Below, in pieces: positions 1 through 7,533 of a stretch of 9,692 nt of DNA (positions are counted from its first letter, which is position 1; every line of letters starts with the position of its first letter). The stretch is from SLRI01 sp964576715 (lineage in GTDB: Bacteria > Pseudomonadota > Alphaproteobacteria > Geminicoccales > Geminicoccaceae): positions 1 through 9,692 of the forward strand of contig CAZNWE010000117.1 of NCBI GenBank assembly GCA_964576715.1. Direction: 5' to 3'. The position numbers were made by a program, and so were the translations under genes. The notes beneath the pieces were generated by a model that worked only from the letters and a program-made list of their open reading frames with translations, did not search any database and was not told the DNA's origin.

Positions 1-1469
1 CGCCGCCCCTTCTGGTCCTCGAGCTCGAGGATGAAGTCGTGCGCATGCGCCCGCCGCGCCGCCGCCTCGACCAGCTGCTGCGACGCGTCGGGGCTGCCAT
101 AGCGGATATTGTCGCGAATCGAGCGGTGCAGGAGCGAGGTATCCTGGGTCACCATGCCGATCTGGCCCCTGAGCGATTCCTGCGTCACCAGGGCGATGTC
201 CTGGCCGTCGATCAGGATGCGTCCCGCCTCGGGGTCGTAGAAGCGCAAGAGGAGGTTGACGAGCGTCGACTTGCCGGCCCCGGAGCGCCCGACGAGGCCC
301 ACCTTCTCGCCCGGCTGGATGGCGAGATCGAGCCCCTCGATGACGCCGGCCTCCTTGCCATAGTGGAAGGTCACTCGCTCGAAGCGGATCCCGCCTTTCG
401 GCACCAAGAGCTCGGCGGCCTCCGGCCGGTCGACCACCTCGGGTGCTCGGGCCAGCGTGTTGATGCCGTCCTGGACCGTGCCGATGTTCTCGAACAGTGA
501 GCCCACCTCCCAGAGCACCCAGTTCGACATCGCCCGAATGCGCATGACGACGGCGATGGCGACCGCGATGGCGCCCAGGGAGATCAGTGCTGCATGCCAG
601 GCATAGACGGCAAGCCCCGCGATCCCGGCGAGCAGGAGCGCGTTGAGCGTGTGCAGGCAGACGGTGAGCGAGGTCGCGAGGCGCATCTGGGCGTGCACCG
701 TGCCCATGAAGCCGCTCATCGCGTCCCGCGCATAGGCCTGTTCGCGGCGGCTGTGGGCAAAGAGCTTGACCGTCTGGATGTTGGTGTAGCTGTCGACCAC
801 CCGGCCGGTCATCTCGGCCCGGGCATCCGCCTGCTCCATCGAGACCTGCCGCAGCTTCGGCACGAAATGAACGAGCAGCGCGATGTAGCCCGCGAGCCAG
901 AGCACCAGGGGCGTCATCAGCCATGGCTCGGCCTGGCCGACCAGAACCATCGCGCCGATGAAGTAGACCACGACATAGACGAAGACCTCGGTGAGCTTCA
1001 TCACCGTCTCGCGGATGGCGAGGGCGGTCTGCATCACTTTCTGCGCCACCCGGCCCGCGAATTCGTCCTGAAAGAAGCTCATCGACTGGCCGAGCATCCA
1101 GCGATGTGCCAGCCAGCGGACCAGCATCGGGTAGTTGCCGAAGAGGGTCTGATGCAGGACCAGATTCTGCCCGAGCTGCAGGAGCGGAAAGGCCACGACC
1201 ACGAGGAGCACCATGCCGATCAGCGTCGTCCCGTGGGTCGCGAAGAAGCCCGCCCGGTCGGCGGCGGCCAGCATGTCGACGAGCGAGCCGAGAAAGCTCA
1301 GGAACACCACCTCGAGGATCGAGACCGCCGCCGTGAGCCCCGCCATGAGCGCGATCCAGGGCGCCAGTGGCCGGGTATAGTGCCAGACGAACGGCCAGAG
1401 CCCCTCGGGCGGCCGCATCGGCTCGACGCGCGGAAACGGATCGACCATGGTCTCGAATCGACGAAACAT
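1..1469 (-). CDS. ABC exporter, fused permease/ATPase (MsbA-like), C-terminus cut off by window edge
   Basis: Inner-membrane ABC half-transporter that would work as a homodimer, using ATP to export a lipophilic or peptide-like substrate; the substrate cannot be read from sequence. About 489 codons are present of the roughly 600 usual for the family. The N-terminal part (to about residue 335) holds hydrophobic segments of the six-helix type I exporter domain. The ATPase domain starts near residue 358, with Walker A GLVGRAGAGKST at 391-402 (lysine 400) and Q-loop VTQDTSLLHRS around Gln442. The frame is still open at the left edge, so the LSGGQ signature, Walker B and H-loop lie outside. I chose ATG 1469 (MFRRFETMVDPFPRVEP) because alphaproteobacterial homologues start with this MFxxFExxVDP pattern; an in-frame ATG at 1448 is the alternative. 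Ribosome-binding signal is weak. It lies 32 bp downstream of the flavin reductase on the same strand, so co-transcription is possible. Walker A has Ala396 where Ser is common in relatives; this should be tolerated. Confidence 0.93.
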   Translation of the reverse strand, partial: MFRRFETMVDPFPRVEPMRPPEGLWPFVWHYTRPLAPWIALMAGLTAAVSILEVVFLSFLGSLVDMLAAADRAGFFATHGTTLIGMVLLVVVAFPLLQLGQNLVLHQTLFGNYPMLVRWLAHRWMLGQSMSFFQDEFAGRVAQKVMQTALAIRETVMKLTEVFVYVVVYFIGAMVLVGQAEPWLMTPLVLWLAGYIALLVHFVPKLRQVSMEQADARAEMTGRVVDSYTNIQTVKLFAHSRREQAYARDAMSGFMGTVHAQMRLATSLTVCLHTLNALLLAGIAGLAVYAWHAALISLGAIAVAIAVVMRIRAMSNWVLWEVGSLFENIGTVQDGINTLARAPEVVDRPEAAELLVPKGGIRFERVTFHYGKEAGVIEGLDLAIQPGEKVGLVGRSGAGKSTLVNLLLRFYDPEAGRILIDGQDIALVTQESLRGQIGMVTQDTSLLHRSIRDNIRYGSPDASQQLVEAAARRAHAHDFILELEDQKGR

Positions 1470-1501
1470 GCCATGCCACCAAGAGGAAGTCGGCCGCACC
1501 A

Positions 1502-2074
1502 TCACGGCCGGCCGTAGGGCCGCCTGGCCTTGGCCTCGTCCAGCGCCAAGGCCCACCAGAGCAGCTGGTCGACCATCACCGTCAGAGCACCGGCCGGCCC
1601 CTCGGCATCGACCGTCTCGCCCGCCGCGTCGAACCGATCCCAGGCCATGGCGAAGCTCACCCCGTCCCGGATCGTCACCGCATGCAGTTCGGCGAAGACC
1701 GGACGCAGCTGCTCCACCGCCCGCAAGCCGCCGGACACCCCGCCGTAACTGATGAAGCCCACCGGCTTGGCGACCCACTCAGCCTTGGCCGCATCGATCA
1801 ACGCTTTCAAGCCGGCGGTGTAGCCGTGATTGTACTCCGGCGTCACCACAATGAAGCCCCCGGCCGCCGCGAGGCGCCGGCGCAGCTCCAGCACCGCCGG
1901 ACCCGGCTGCCGCGCCAGTCGCCGCGGCAGGTCGAAGTCCAGCGGGTCGATCAAATCGACGGTCACATCGGTGCGCAGCGTCAGTCGTGACGCCGCCCAG
2001 CGAGCGACCGTCTCGCCGAAGCGACCCTCACGCGTGCTGCCCAGAATGAGGGCGATCGGCAGCGGATCGGACAT
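1502..2074 (-). CDS. NADPH-dependent FMN reductase family flavoprotein
   Basis: A 190-residue cytoplasmic flavodoxin-like protein of the NADPH-dependent FMN reductase family (the ChrR/ArsH/azoreductase relatives). Such enzymes bind FMN and use NAD(P)H to reduce quinones, azo dyes, chromate or flavins; the true substrate here is unknown. Visible motifs are the FMN-phosphate loop LGSTREGRFGETVARW at 11-26, the flavin-contact segment TPEYNHGYTAGLKALID at 78-94, and the glycine-rich loop SYGGVSGG at 109-116. Length matches the family (about 180-200 residues). ATG at 2074 puts the phosphate loop at the usual distance from the N-terminus and has a modest AAAAGG about 8-9 bases upstream. The stop is TGA at 1502-1504. 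The nearest gene upstream is the broken gene beyond 2265, leaving 190 bp that could hold its promoter, though I see no convincing -35/-10 pair. Family assignment is firm; physiological role is inference. Confidence 0.92.
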   Translation of the reverse strand: MSDPLPIALILGSTREGRFGETVARWAASRLTLRTDVTVDLIDPLDFDLPRRLARQPGPAVLELRRRLAAAGGFIVVTPEYNHGYTAGLKALIDAAKAEWVAKPVGFISYGGVSGGLRAVEQLRPVFAELHAVTIRDGVSFAMAWDRFDAAGETVDAEGPAGALTVMVDQLLWWALALDEAKARRPYGRP

Positions 2075-2264
2075 TGCCAGCGCCTTTTCAGCAAGGGTTG
2101 CGCAATCATCGAGCGTCGGACCCGACGCACCATCGGGCTCGAGGTCGATCGGCGAGACCAGGAGTGCCCACCGAGTGTGAAGACACGGCCGGCCCGGTCG
2201 TCAGCCCGGCAGCGGCCAATGCCATCGCCTCTCGCTATCCAACCTAGTGCCGAAACCCGACAAG

Positions 2265-2391
2265 TCACCGGCCGGCGCGGCTCTTGGTGGCGGCACCAAC
2301 GACCCGCATCTCGCCGACCACCAGGATCACGCGCCAGTCATGGTCGACCGCGACCACGGCCTTGCGGGCGATGGTCGATGCCTTGACCGCT
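2265..2391 (-). CDS. C-terminal fragment of an unrecognised protein, truncated by the assembly gap
   Basis: On the minus strand the bases left of the N run read as about 42 codons ending in TGA at 2265-2267. Third positions are almost all G or C, as in the confident genes of this window, which is why I treat it as real coding sequence. The peptide includes VVAVDHDWRVILVVGEMRVV, an alternation of hydrophobic and charged residues resembling paired beta strands, then a short basic tail. I do not recognise the family. It may be the C-terminus of the gene whose start lies at 2492-2995, because strand and order agree. The gap length is arbitrary, however, so frame continuity cannot be tested and two different genes are possible. 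It is followed by 190 bp before the flavin reductase start. Confidence 0.5.
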
Positions 2392-2491
2392 NNNNNNNNN
2401 NNNNNNNNNNNNNNNNNNNNNNNNNNNNNNNNNNNNNNNNNNNNNNNNNNNNNNNNNNNNNNNNNNNNNNNNNNNNNNNNNNNNNNNNNNN
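2392..2491. other. Assembly gap: 100 Ns
   Basis: Exactly 100 undetermined bases. A round 100 is the conventional placeholder for a gap of unknown length, so true distance and reading frame across it are not known. Both flanks carry minus-strand coding-like sequence. Confidence 0.99.
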
Positions 2492-2995
2492 CCGGCGCTG
2501 GCTGTGGCCGGGCCGACGCGCACGCTGCGGATCAGCACGGCCGCACGGTCGTCGGCGAGCGGCTGCAGCCGGCGCTCGCCCGAGGCGAGACGCGTCTCGA
2601 CGGCGAGGCCGGCGGCGTCGCAGAGCCGCGCCGCCAGCTGCAGCATCCGCTCCAGATCACCACCGGTGTTGGATGAAAGGTCGATTTCCAGCGGCGCACC
2701 TTGCGACCGAAGCGATCGAGACGCAGGATCGGCACGCCTTCGGACATGTCGAGTGTGAGCGAGGGGCTGGTCCTGGCCCAGCGGATGGTGCCGGTATCGA
2801 GATGGTCGGCCGGGTGGAGCTGCACGAGGCCCGGTGCGGCCTGGCTCAGGGCTCGGGCGATGCAGGCGGGCCCCGCCGGGCCGCAATCGGCTGCCGCTCG
2901 TGCCGTCAGCGGCGCGAGCTCCGGTCGCAGGGCGACGATCTGCCGGGCCAAGCGCTCCGCCCCGGGCTCTGCCAGCGGGCCGCATCCAGTGGCAT
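2492..2995 (-). pseudogene. Unrecognised protein, N-terminal part, with two apparent frameshifts, running into the gap
   Basis: No single frame covers this stretch, but three consecutive minus-strand frames join into one plausible protein. From ATG 2995 it reads MPLDAARWQSPG. The signal then moves to a second frame near 2960-2963 (a CCCC run on the plus strand), continuing as ERLARQIVALRPELAPLTAR and later PSLTLDMSEGVPILRLDRFG. It moves again near 2697-2702, continuing as APLEIDLSSNTGGDLERMLQ until the Ns. At both points restoring one G on the minus strand rejoins the frames, giving about 168 residues. ATG 2995 has GGAGGG ten bases upstream. GTG 3019 and ATG 3004 are alternatives, and the frame stays open up to a stop at 3131-3133. 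The protein has no motif I recognise, no signal peptide and no membrane helix. It may be an intact gene damaged by sequence errors next to the gap, or a decaying pseudogene. It probably continues into the fragment left of the gap. Confidence 0.45.
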
Positions 2996-3165
2996 CGTCG
3001 GCATGCCCTCCACGCTCACAGCTGCGGGGGCAGCCGCGGTATCGACCCGAGAGAGCAACCTGCCCGTGGTCTCACCGCGTTCCCTCTTGATCGCTTCGGC
3101 CGAAACCGAGGCGACACCATGACATCGCCATCATGGTTCTACGTCGAGCGCTTGTAAAGCAGCAC

Positions 3166-3183
3166 CGCTGCCTCCTGGCAGCG
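3166..3183 (-). terminator. Stem-loop directly after the RND pump stop codon, likely terminator
   Basis: A perfect 7-bp inverted repeat (CGCTGCC at 3166-3172, GGCAGCG at 3177-3183) with a four-base loop sits immediately after the pump's TAG (3184-3186). On the minus strand it is followed by GTGCTGCTTTAC, only a short T run, so this is a weak intrinsic terminator at best. The position at the end of the operon supports the call. Confidence 0.5.
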
Positions 3184-6100
3184 CTACTCTGCCGGCTTTT
3201 CCACCGCAGCCACCGGCGCCCCCCTGACCCGCTCGCGCACACTCTGCACGAAGACGTAGAGGGGGGGAATGACGATGATGCCGAGGAAGGTGGCGGCGGT
3301 CATGCCGCCCAGGACCACGATGCCGAGGGAGACCTGGCTGGCGGCGCCGGCGCCTGAGGCGAGGATGAGGGGCATGATGCCCAGGATGAAGCTGACGGCG
3401 GTCATGAGGACGGCGCGGTAGCGCAGCCGGGCGGCATCGCTGGCGGCCGTCTGGATCGGCCTGCCTTCCTCGCGCAACTGCTTGGCGAACTCGACGATGA
3501 GGATGGCGTTCTTGCTGGCGAGGCCGATCAGCATGACGAGGCCGATTTGCGTATAGACATTGTTGTCGAGGCCGACGATCCAGGTGAGGAAGAGCCCGCC
3601 CGTTCCGGCGATGACGACGGAGAGGACGACCGAGAGCGGGACCGACCAGCTTTCGTATTGCGCCACGAGGAAGAGGTAGACGAACACCAGCGCTAGCAGC
3701 AGAACGACCGCGGCCTCGCCGCCGGCCTGGACCTCCTGGAAGGTGGTGCCGGACCATTCGACGGCGAAGCCCGGCGGCAGGGTGGAGGCTTCGAGCTCGC
3801 GGATGGCGGCGATGCCGTCGCCGGTGGCGCCCACGGGCGTGACGTTGACGCTGGCCGAGCGGAAGAGGTTGAAGCGCCGCGTGCTGTCGGGGCCGAGAAT
3901 CGGGCGGACGGTGACCAGCGATTGCATCGGCACCATCTCGCCGAAGCTGTTCCGGACGTGCAGCGTGTTGATGTCCGCGGGCTCCATGCGGAACGGCGCG
4001 TCGGCCTGGAGGAAGACCCGGTAGGTGCGGCCGAATAGGTTGAAGTCGTTGACGTAGAACGAGCCCAGATTGGCCTGCAGCGTGACGAACAGGTCGGAGA
4101 GACGGACCCCCAGGGTCTCGGCCTTCTCGCGGTCGATCTCGAGGAAGAGCTGCGGCGTGCGCGCACTGAACGTGGAGAAGGCGCGGCCGATGTCGGGGTG
4201 CTGGTTGGCGTTGATGAGGAAGCCCTGCAGCGCCTGGGCCAGCTCGTCGGGCGGCCGGCCGCCGAGGTCGGTGAGCTCCATCTCGATGCCGCCGGCGGTG
4301 CCAAGGCCCTGGATCGGCGGCGCCGGGAAGGCGAAGATGGTGGCCTGGGGGATGGCCAAAAGCTGCGGCTGCAGGCGACGGATGACGCCGGCCACAGATT
4401 GTGAGGGGTCCGGGCGGTCGTCCCAGTGCTTCAAGATACCGATGGCGAGCCCGCCGGAGGAGCGGATGCCGGCCAAGAGGCTGAAGCCCGAGACGGTGAG
4501 CACGTGGGCGACGTCGGGGTCGGCCGAGAGCAGTTCCTGGACCTCGTCGAGGACGGCGCTGGTACGGGCGACCGAGGCGGCATCGGGCAGGGCCACGTCG
4601 ACGAAGAAATAGCCGTTGTCCTCGAACGGGATGAAGCCCGTGGGCACGGTGCGGAACAGCCAGGCGGCGCCGGCCCCGGCGACCGCAATGATCAGGACGG
4701 CGACGATCGACACTCGGCCGAGCCTGGCGACCAGATTGGTGTAGCCGTTGCGGCTGACGTCGAGGAAGCTGAAGAACCAGCGCAACGGGCCGCGCGGGCT
4801 CCGGGATGGCCGCATCAGGAGGCCGCAGAGAGCGGGGCTTAGAGTGAGTGCTATAATCGAGGAAAGGGTGACGGCGACCGAGATGGTCACCGCGAACTGG
4901 AGGTAGAGCTGGCCGGTGATGCCGGGCAGGAAGGCGGTCGGCACGAAGACGGCGTAGAGCACGAGGGTGGTGGCGACGATCGCGCCCGTGACCTGTCCCA
5001 TGGCTTTCTTCGCCGCTTCCTTGGCGGAGAGCTTTTCCTCGTCGATCAGCCGCTGGGTGTTCTCCACAACCACGATGGCATCGTCGACGACGACGCCGAT
5101 GGCGAGAATGACGGCGAACAGCGAGACGGTGTTGATGGTCAGCCCGGCGGCGAGCAGCACGGCGAAGGTGCCGATGATGGAGCCTGGGATGGCAAGCACC
5201 GGCACCAGGGTCGAGCGCCAGTCGCCGAGGAAGGCATACGTGACAGCGATGACCAGGGCCAATGCCTGCAACAGCGTGATCACCACGTTCTGCATGCTGA
5301 TGCGCACGAAATCGGTGGTGTCGTAGTAGATGTCGTATTCGAGATCCTCGGGGAAGCGCTCGGCGAGGCGCTCCAGCGTCGCGTAGACGAGATCGGCGGT
5401 CTCGAGCGCGTTGGCGCCGGGCGAGAGATAGATGGCGAGCATCGCCGTTGGCGAGCCGTCGACCCAGGCATCGGCGTCGTAGGCCTGGGCGCCGAGCTCG
5501 AGCCTCGCAATGTCGCCCAAGCGGATGACCGAGCCGTCCGGGTTGGTCCTGACCAGGATGCGTTCGAAGTCGGCGACGTCGGTGAGCCGACCTTGCGCCT
5601 GGAGCGTGTAGGTGAAGGCGCGGCCCTCGTTGCCGGGCGGGGCGCCCAGCCGGCCGGCGGCGGCCTGGAGGTTCTGGCGGCGGATGGCGTCGACCACCTC
5701 GGCCTCGCTGATGCCCAGCGCGGTCATCACCTGCGGGTCAAGCCAGATCCGCATGGCGTAGTCGAGCAGGCCGAGCTGGCTGGCGTCGCCGACCCCGGAC
5801 AGGCGGGAGATCGGGTCGCGCAGGTTGATCTGCATGTAGTTCGAGAGGAACAGGCGGTCGAAGGTGCCGTTCGGCGAGAGCAGGTTGACGACCAGGAGCA
5901 TGTTGGTCGACTGCTTTCGGGTCGCTACACCCTGGGCGGTCACTTCGGGCGGCAGGCTCGGCAGGGCGAGGGCCACGCGGTTCTGCACGTTGACGGCGGC
6001 GATGTCCGGGTCGGTGCCGACGGCGAAGGTGACGGTGAGCTCGTAGCGGCCGGCATTGTTGCTGGTCGAGGTCATGTAGAGCATGTCGTCGACGCCGTTG

Positions 6101-6309
6101 ACCTCGGCCTCGATCGGGGCCGCCACCGTTTCGGCGATGACCTCGGCATTGGCGCCCGGGTAGAAGGCCTCGACCTGCACCTGCGGCGGCACGATGTCCG
6201 GGAACTGCGCCACCGGCAGGACGCGGATGGCGATGGCCCCGGCGATGATGATGATCACCGAGATCACCATGGCGAAGCGGGTGTGGTTGACGAAGAAGGC
6301 AGAGAACAC
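3184..6309 (-). CDS. RND multidrug efflux pump, inner-membrane subunit (AcrB/MexF-like, HAE1)
   Basis: Proton-driven inner-membrane pump of a tripartite efflux complex that captures hydrophobic or amphiphilic compounds from periplasm or membrane and passes them to an outer-membrane channel. The 1041-residue length is standard for HAE1 pumps. TM1 lies near 11-31, the first porter domain follows, TM2-TM6 run about 338-490, TM7 about 532-556, then the second porter domain, and TM8-TM12 about 866-1020. The proton-relay residues are all present: Asp409-Asp410 in IGVVVDDAIVVVE (TM4), Lys933 in LASKNAIL (TM10), Arg963 and Thr970 in RYRAVLMT (TM11). GFIPFEDNG after TM7 is also typical. FPDIVPPQVQVEAFYPGAN and LLSPNGTFDRLFLSNY resemble the MexF/OqxB branch more than AcrB itself; this is from memory, not a tree. 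The start is GTG, 4 bp after the adaptor stop, with GGGGAG eight bases upstream overlapping the adaptor's last codons, so translation is probably coupled. No outer-membrane partner is encoded nearby, so a distant TolC-type channel is assumed. Confidence 0.97.
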   Translation of the reverse strand: MFSAFFVNHTRFAMVISVIIIIAGAIAIRVLPVAQFPDIVPPQVQVEAFYPGANAEVIAETVAAPIEAEVNGVDDMLYMTSTSNNAGRYELTVTFAVGTDPDIAAVNVQNRVALALPSLPPEVTAQGVATRKQSTNMLLVVNLLSPNGTFDRLFLSNYMQINLRDPISRLSGVGDASQLGLLDYAMRIWLDPQVMTALGISEAEVVDAIRRQNLQAAAGRLGAPPGNEGRAFTYTLQAQGRLTDVADFERILVRTNPDGSVIRLGDIARLELGAQAYDADAWVDGSPTAMLAIYLSPGANALETADLVYATLERLAERFPEDLEYDIYYDTTDFVRISMQNVVITLLQALALVIAVTYAFLGDWRSTLVPVLAIPGSIIGTFAVLLAAGLTINTVSLFAVILAIGVVVDDAIVVVENTQRLIDEEKLSAKEAAKKAMGQVTGAIVATTLVLYAVFVPTAFLPGITGQLYLQFAVTISVAVTLSSIIALTLSPALCGLLMRPSRSPRGPLRWFFSFLDVSRNGYTNLVARLGRVSIVAVLIIAVAGAGAAWLFRTVPTGFIPFEDNGYFFVDVALPDAASVARTSAVLDEVQELLSADPDVAHVLTVSGFSLLAGIRSSGGLAIGILKHWDDRPDPSQSVAGVIRRLQPQLLAIPQATIFAFPAPPIQGLGTAGGIEMELTDLGGRPPDELAQALQGFLINANQHPDIGRAFSTFSARTPQLFLEIDREKAETLGVRLSDLFVTLQANLGSFYVNDFNLFGRTYRVFLQADAPFRMEPADINTLHVRNSFGEMVPMQSLVTVRPILGPDSTRRFNLFRSASVNVTPVGATGDGIAAIRELEASTLPPGFAVEWSGTTFQEVQAGGEAAVVLLLALVFVYLFLVAQYESWSVPLSVVLSVVIAGTGGLFLTWIVGLDNNVYTQIGLVMLIGLASKNAILIVEFAKQLREEGRPIQTAASDAARLRYRAVLMTAVSFILGIMPLILASGAGAASQVSLGIVVLGGMTAATFLGIIVIPPLYVFVQSVRERVRGAPVAAVEKPAE

Positions 6310-6313
6310 CGGC

Positions 6314-7432
6314 TCAGCTCCCCAAGTCGGCGGTAGCGGTCACCGGCTCGACGGCCGTGCCCGGCCGGGCCTTCTGGATGCCGTCGATGATTACCGTCTG
6401 GCCGAGCTCGAGCCCACCCTGGACGATCCAGTCGGTGTCGACCCGCTCGCCCATGGTGACCCGGGTGATCTGCACGACGTTGTTCTCGTCCAGCGTCAGC
6501 ACCATGCGGCCGGCCTGGTCCTGCTGGACGGCGATCTGCGGGATGACCAGAGCCATCTCGGGCTGGGTCGAGCGGATGGTGACGGTGACGAACTGCCCCG
6601 GCAGCAGCACCTCGCTCGCGTTGACGAACTCCGCCCTGACCCGGACCGTGTCGGTGGTGGCGTCGACCTGCGGGTCGATGAACACGAAGCGGCCGGGCTC
6701 GTCGAGGGTGGTGCCGTCAGCGAGGCGCAGATAGGGGCGGAACTGGCTCGCCGGATCCTCGGCGCGGCGGACGGCGATCATCGCCCGGTCGGTGACCGGG
6801 ATGGTGACGAAGATCGGATCGAGGCTGACGAGACGGGCCAGGGGGCCCGACGCCGGGCCGACCACGGCCCCTTCGGCGAAGGCGGCGCGGCCGATCCGGC
6901 CGGTGAACGGGGCCTCGATCTCGGTGTAGTCGAGGTCGATCAACGCCCGCTCCAGGGCGGCTTGCGCTGCATCACGATTGGCGCGTGCCTCGCCTTCGGC
7001 GGCCAATGCTTCATCGAGGCGGGCCTGCGGTTGGGCGTCGCGAGCAACGAGCGGCTCGATGCGCTGGCGCTGCTGGGTCGCATTGAGCAGGGTCGCCTCG
7101 GTGCGGGCGAGCTCGGCGCGCCGGGCAGCCACCGCGGCCTCGTAGGGGCCGGGCTCGATGCGAAAGAGCAGGTCGCCGCGCTGCACCGTGGAGCCTTCCT
7201 CGAAGTGGCGCTGGACGAGAAAGCCCGTCACCCGCGCCTCGAGGTCGACGCTGTCGATGGCCTCGACTCGGGCGACGAACTCGAAGGATGGGGTGATTGC
7301 TTTCTCGACGACCGCGGTGACGCCGACACCGGGTGGCGGGGCGCCGTCGGCGCTGGCCGCGTCGTCGGCCTGGTCGCAAGCGGTGAGGCCGCTCGACAAT
7401 AGTATCGATAAAATAACGAGGAACCGCTGCAT
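6314..7432 (-). CDS. RND efflux periplasmic adaptor lipoprotein (membrane fusion protein, AcrA/MexE-like)
   Basis: A 372-residue periplasmic adaptor that links the RND pump to an outer-membrane channel. The N-terminus is a lipoprotein signal peptide: MQR, a hydrophobic stretch, then lipobox LTAC with Cys19 as the predicted lipidated residue. The mature protein would be anchored in the inner membrane. Domain order fits the family: first half of the lipoyl domain about 60-93 (ARVTGFLVQRHFEEGSTVQRG), alpha-helical hairpin about 95-168 rich in Ala, Arg, Glu and Gln, second lipoyl half starting TEIEAPFTGRIG at 170-181, beta-barrel about 205-285 including LLPGQFV at 276-282, then the membrane-proximal domain. 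ATG 7432 is preceded by AAGGA at good spacing and gives a complete signal peptide. It is the first gene of the pair with the pump (4 bp apart). The 101 bp upstream to prmC may hold the operon promoter, but no clear promoter or operator is visible and no regulator gene adjoins. Confidence 0.96.
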   Translation of the reverse strand: MQRFLVILSILLSSGLTACDQADDAASADGAPPPGVGVTAVVEKAITPSFEFVARVEAIDSVDLEARVTGFLVQRHFEEGSTVQRGDLLFRIEPGPYEAAVAARRAELARTEATLLNATQQRQRIEPLVARDAQPQARLDEALAAEGEARANRDAAQAALERALIDLDYTEIEAPFTGRIGRAAFAEGAVVGPASGPLARLVSLDPIFVTIPVTDRAMIAVRRAEDPASQFRPYLRLADGTTLDEPGRFVFIDPQVDATTDTVRVRAEFVNASEVLLPGQFVTVTIRSTQPEMALVIPQIAVQQDQAGRMVLTLDENNVVQITRVTMGERVDTDWIVQGGLELGQTVIIDGIQKARPGTAVEPVTATADLGS

Positions 7433-7533
7433 AATCGATCCTTACTGCCGTTCGACGCGCTTCTCAATAGTCGGACCACGCCGGCCACGAAAGCGATAAC
7501 TTGGACGGCAGCGGGCGGGGCGGGCTTGCCGCC

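Noticed and set aside
594..1517. Long plus-strand open frame opposite the ABC exporter (307 codons)
   Set aside because: It mirrors a clear minus-strand gene; the translation is rich in His, Arg, Asp and Gly with no recognisable domain, as expected for antisense frames in GC-rich DNA.
1981..2268. 95-codon minus-strand open frame overlapping the flavin reductase start
   Set aside because: Overlaps the flavin reductase in another frame, has no recognisable feature and a random Arg-rich composition.
6194..7402. Plus-strand open frame of 402 codons opposite the efflux adaptor
   Set aside because: Antisense to a well-supported adaptor with lipobox and lipoyl motifs; the translation is low-complexity with no domain. 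Opposite-strand stop scarcity is a GC-content effect.
7433..7533. Imperfect GC-rich inverted repeat after prmC considered as a terminator
   Set aside because: The stem is short and mismatched and no T run follows; I cannot separate it from background in such GC-rich DNA.
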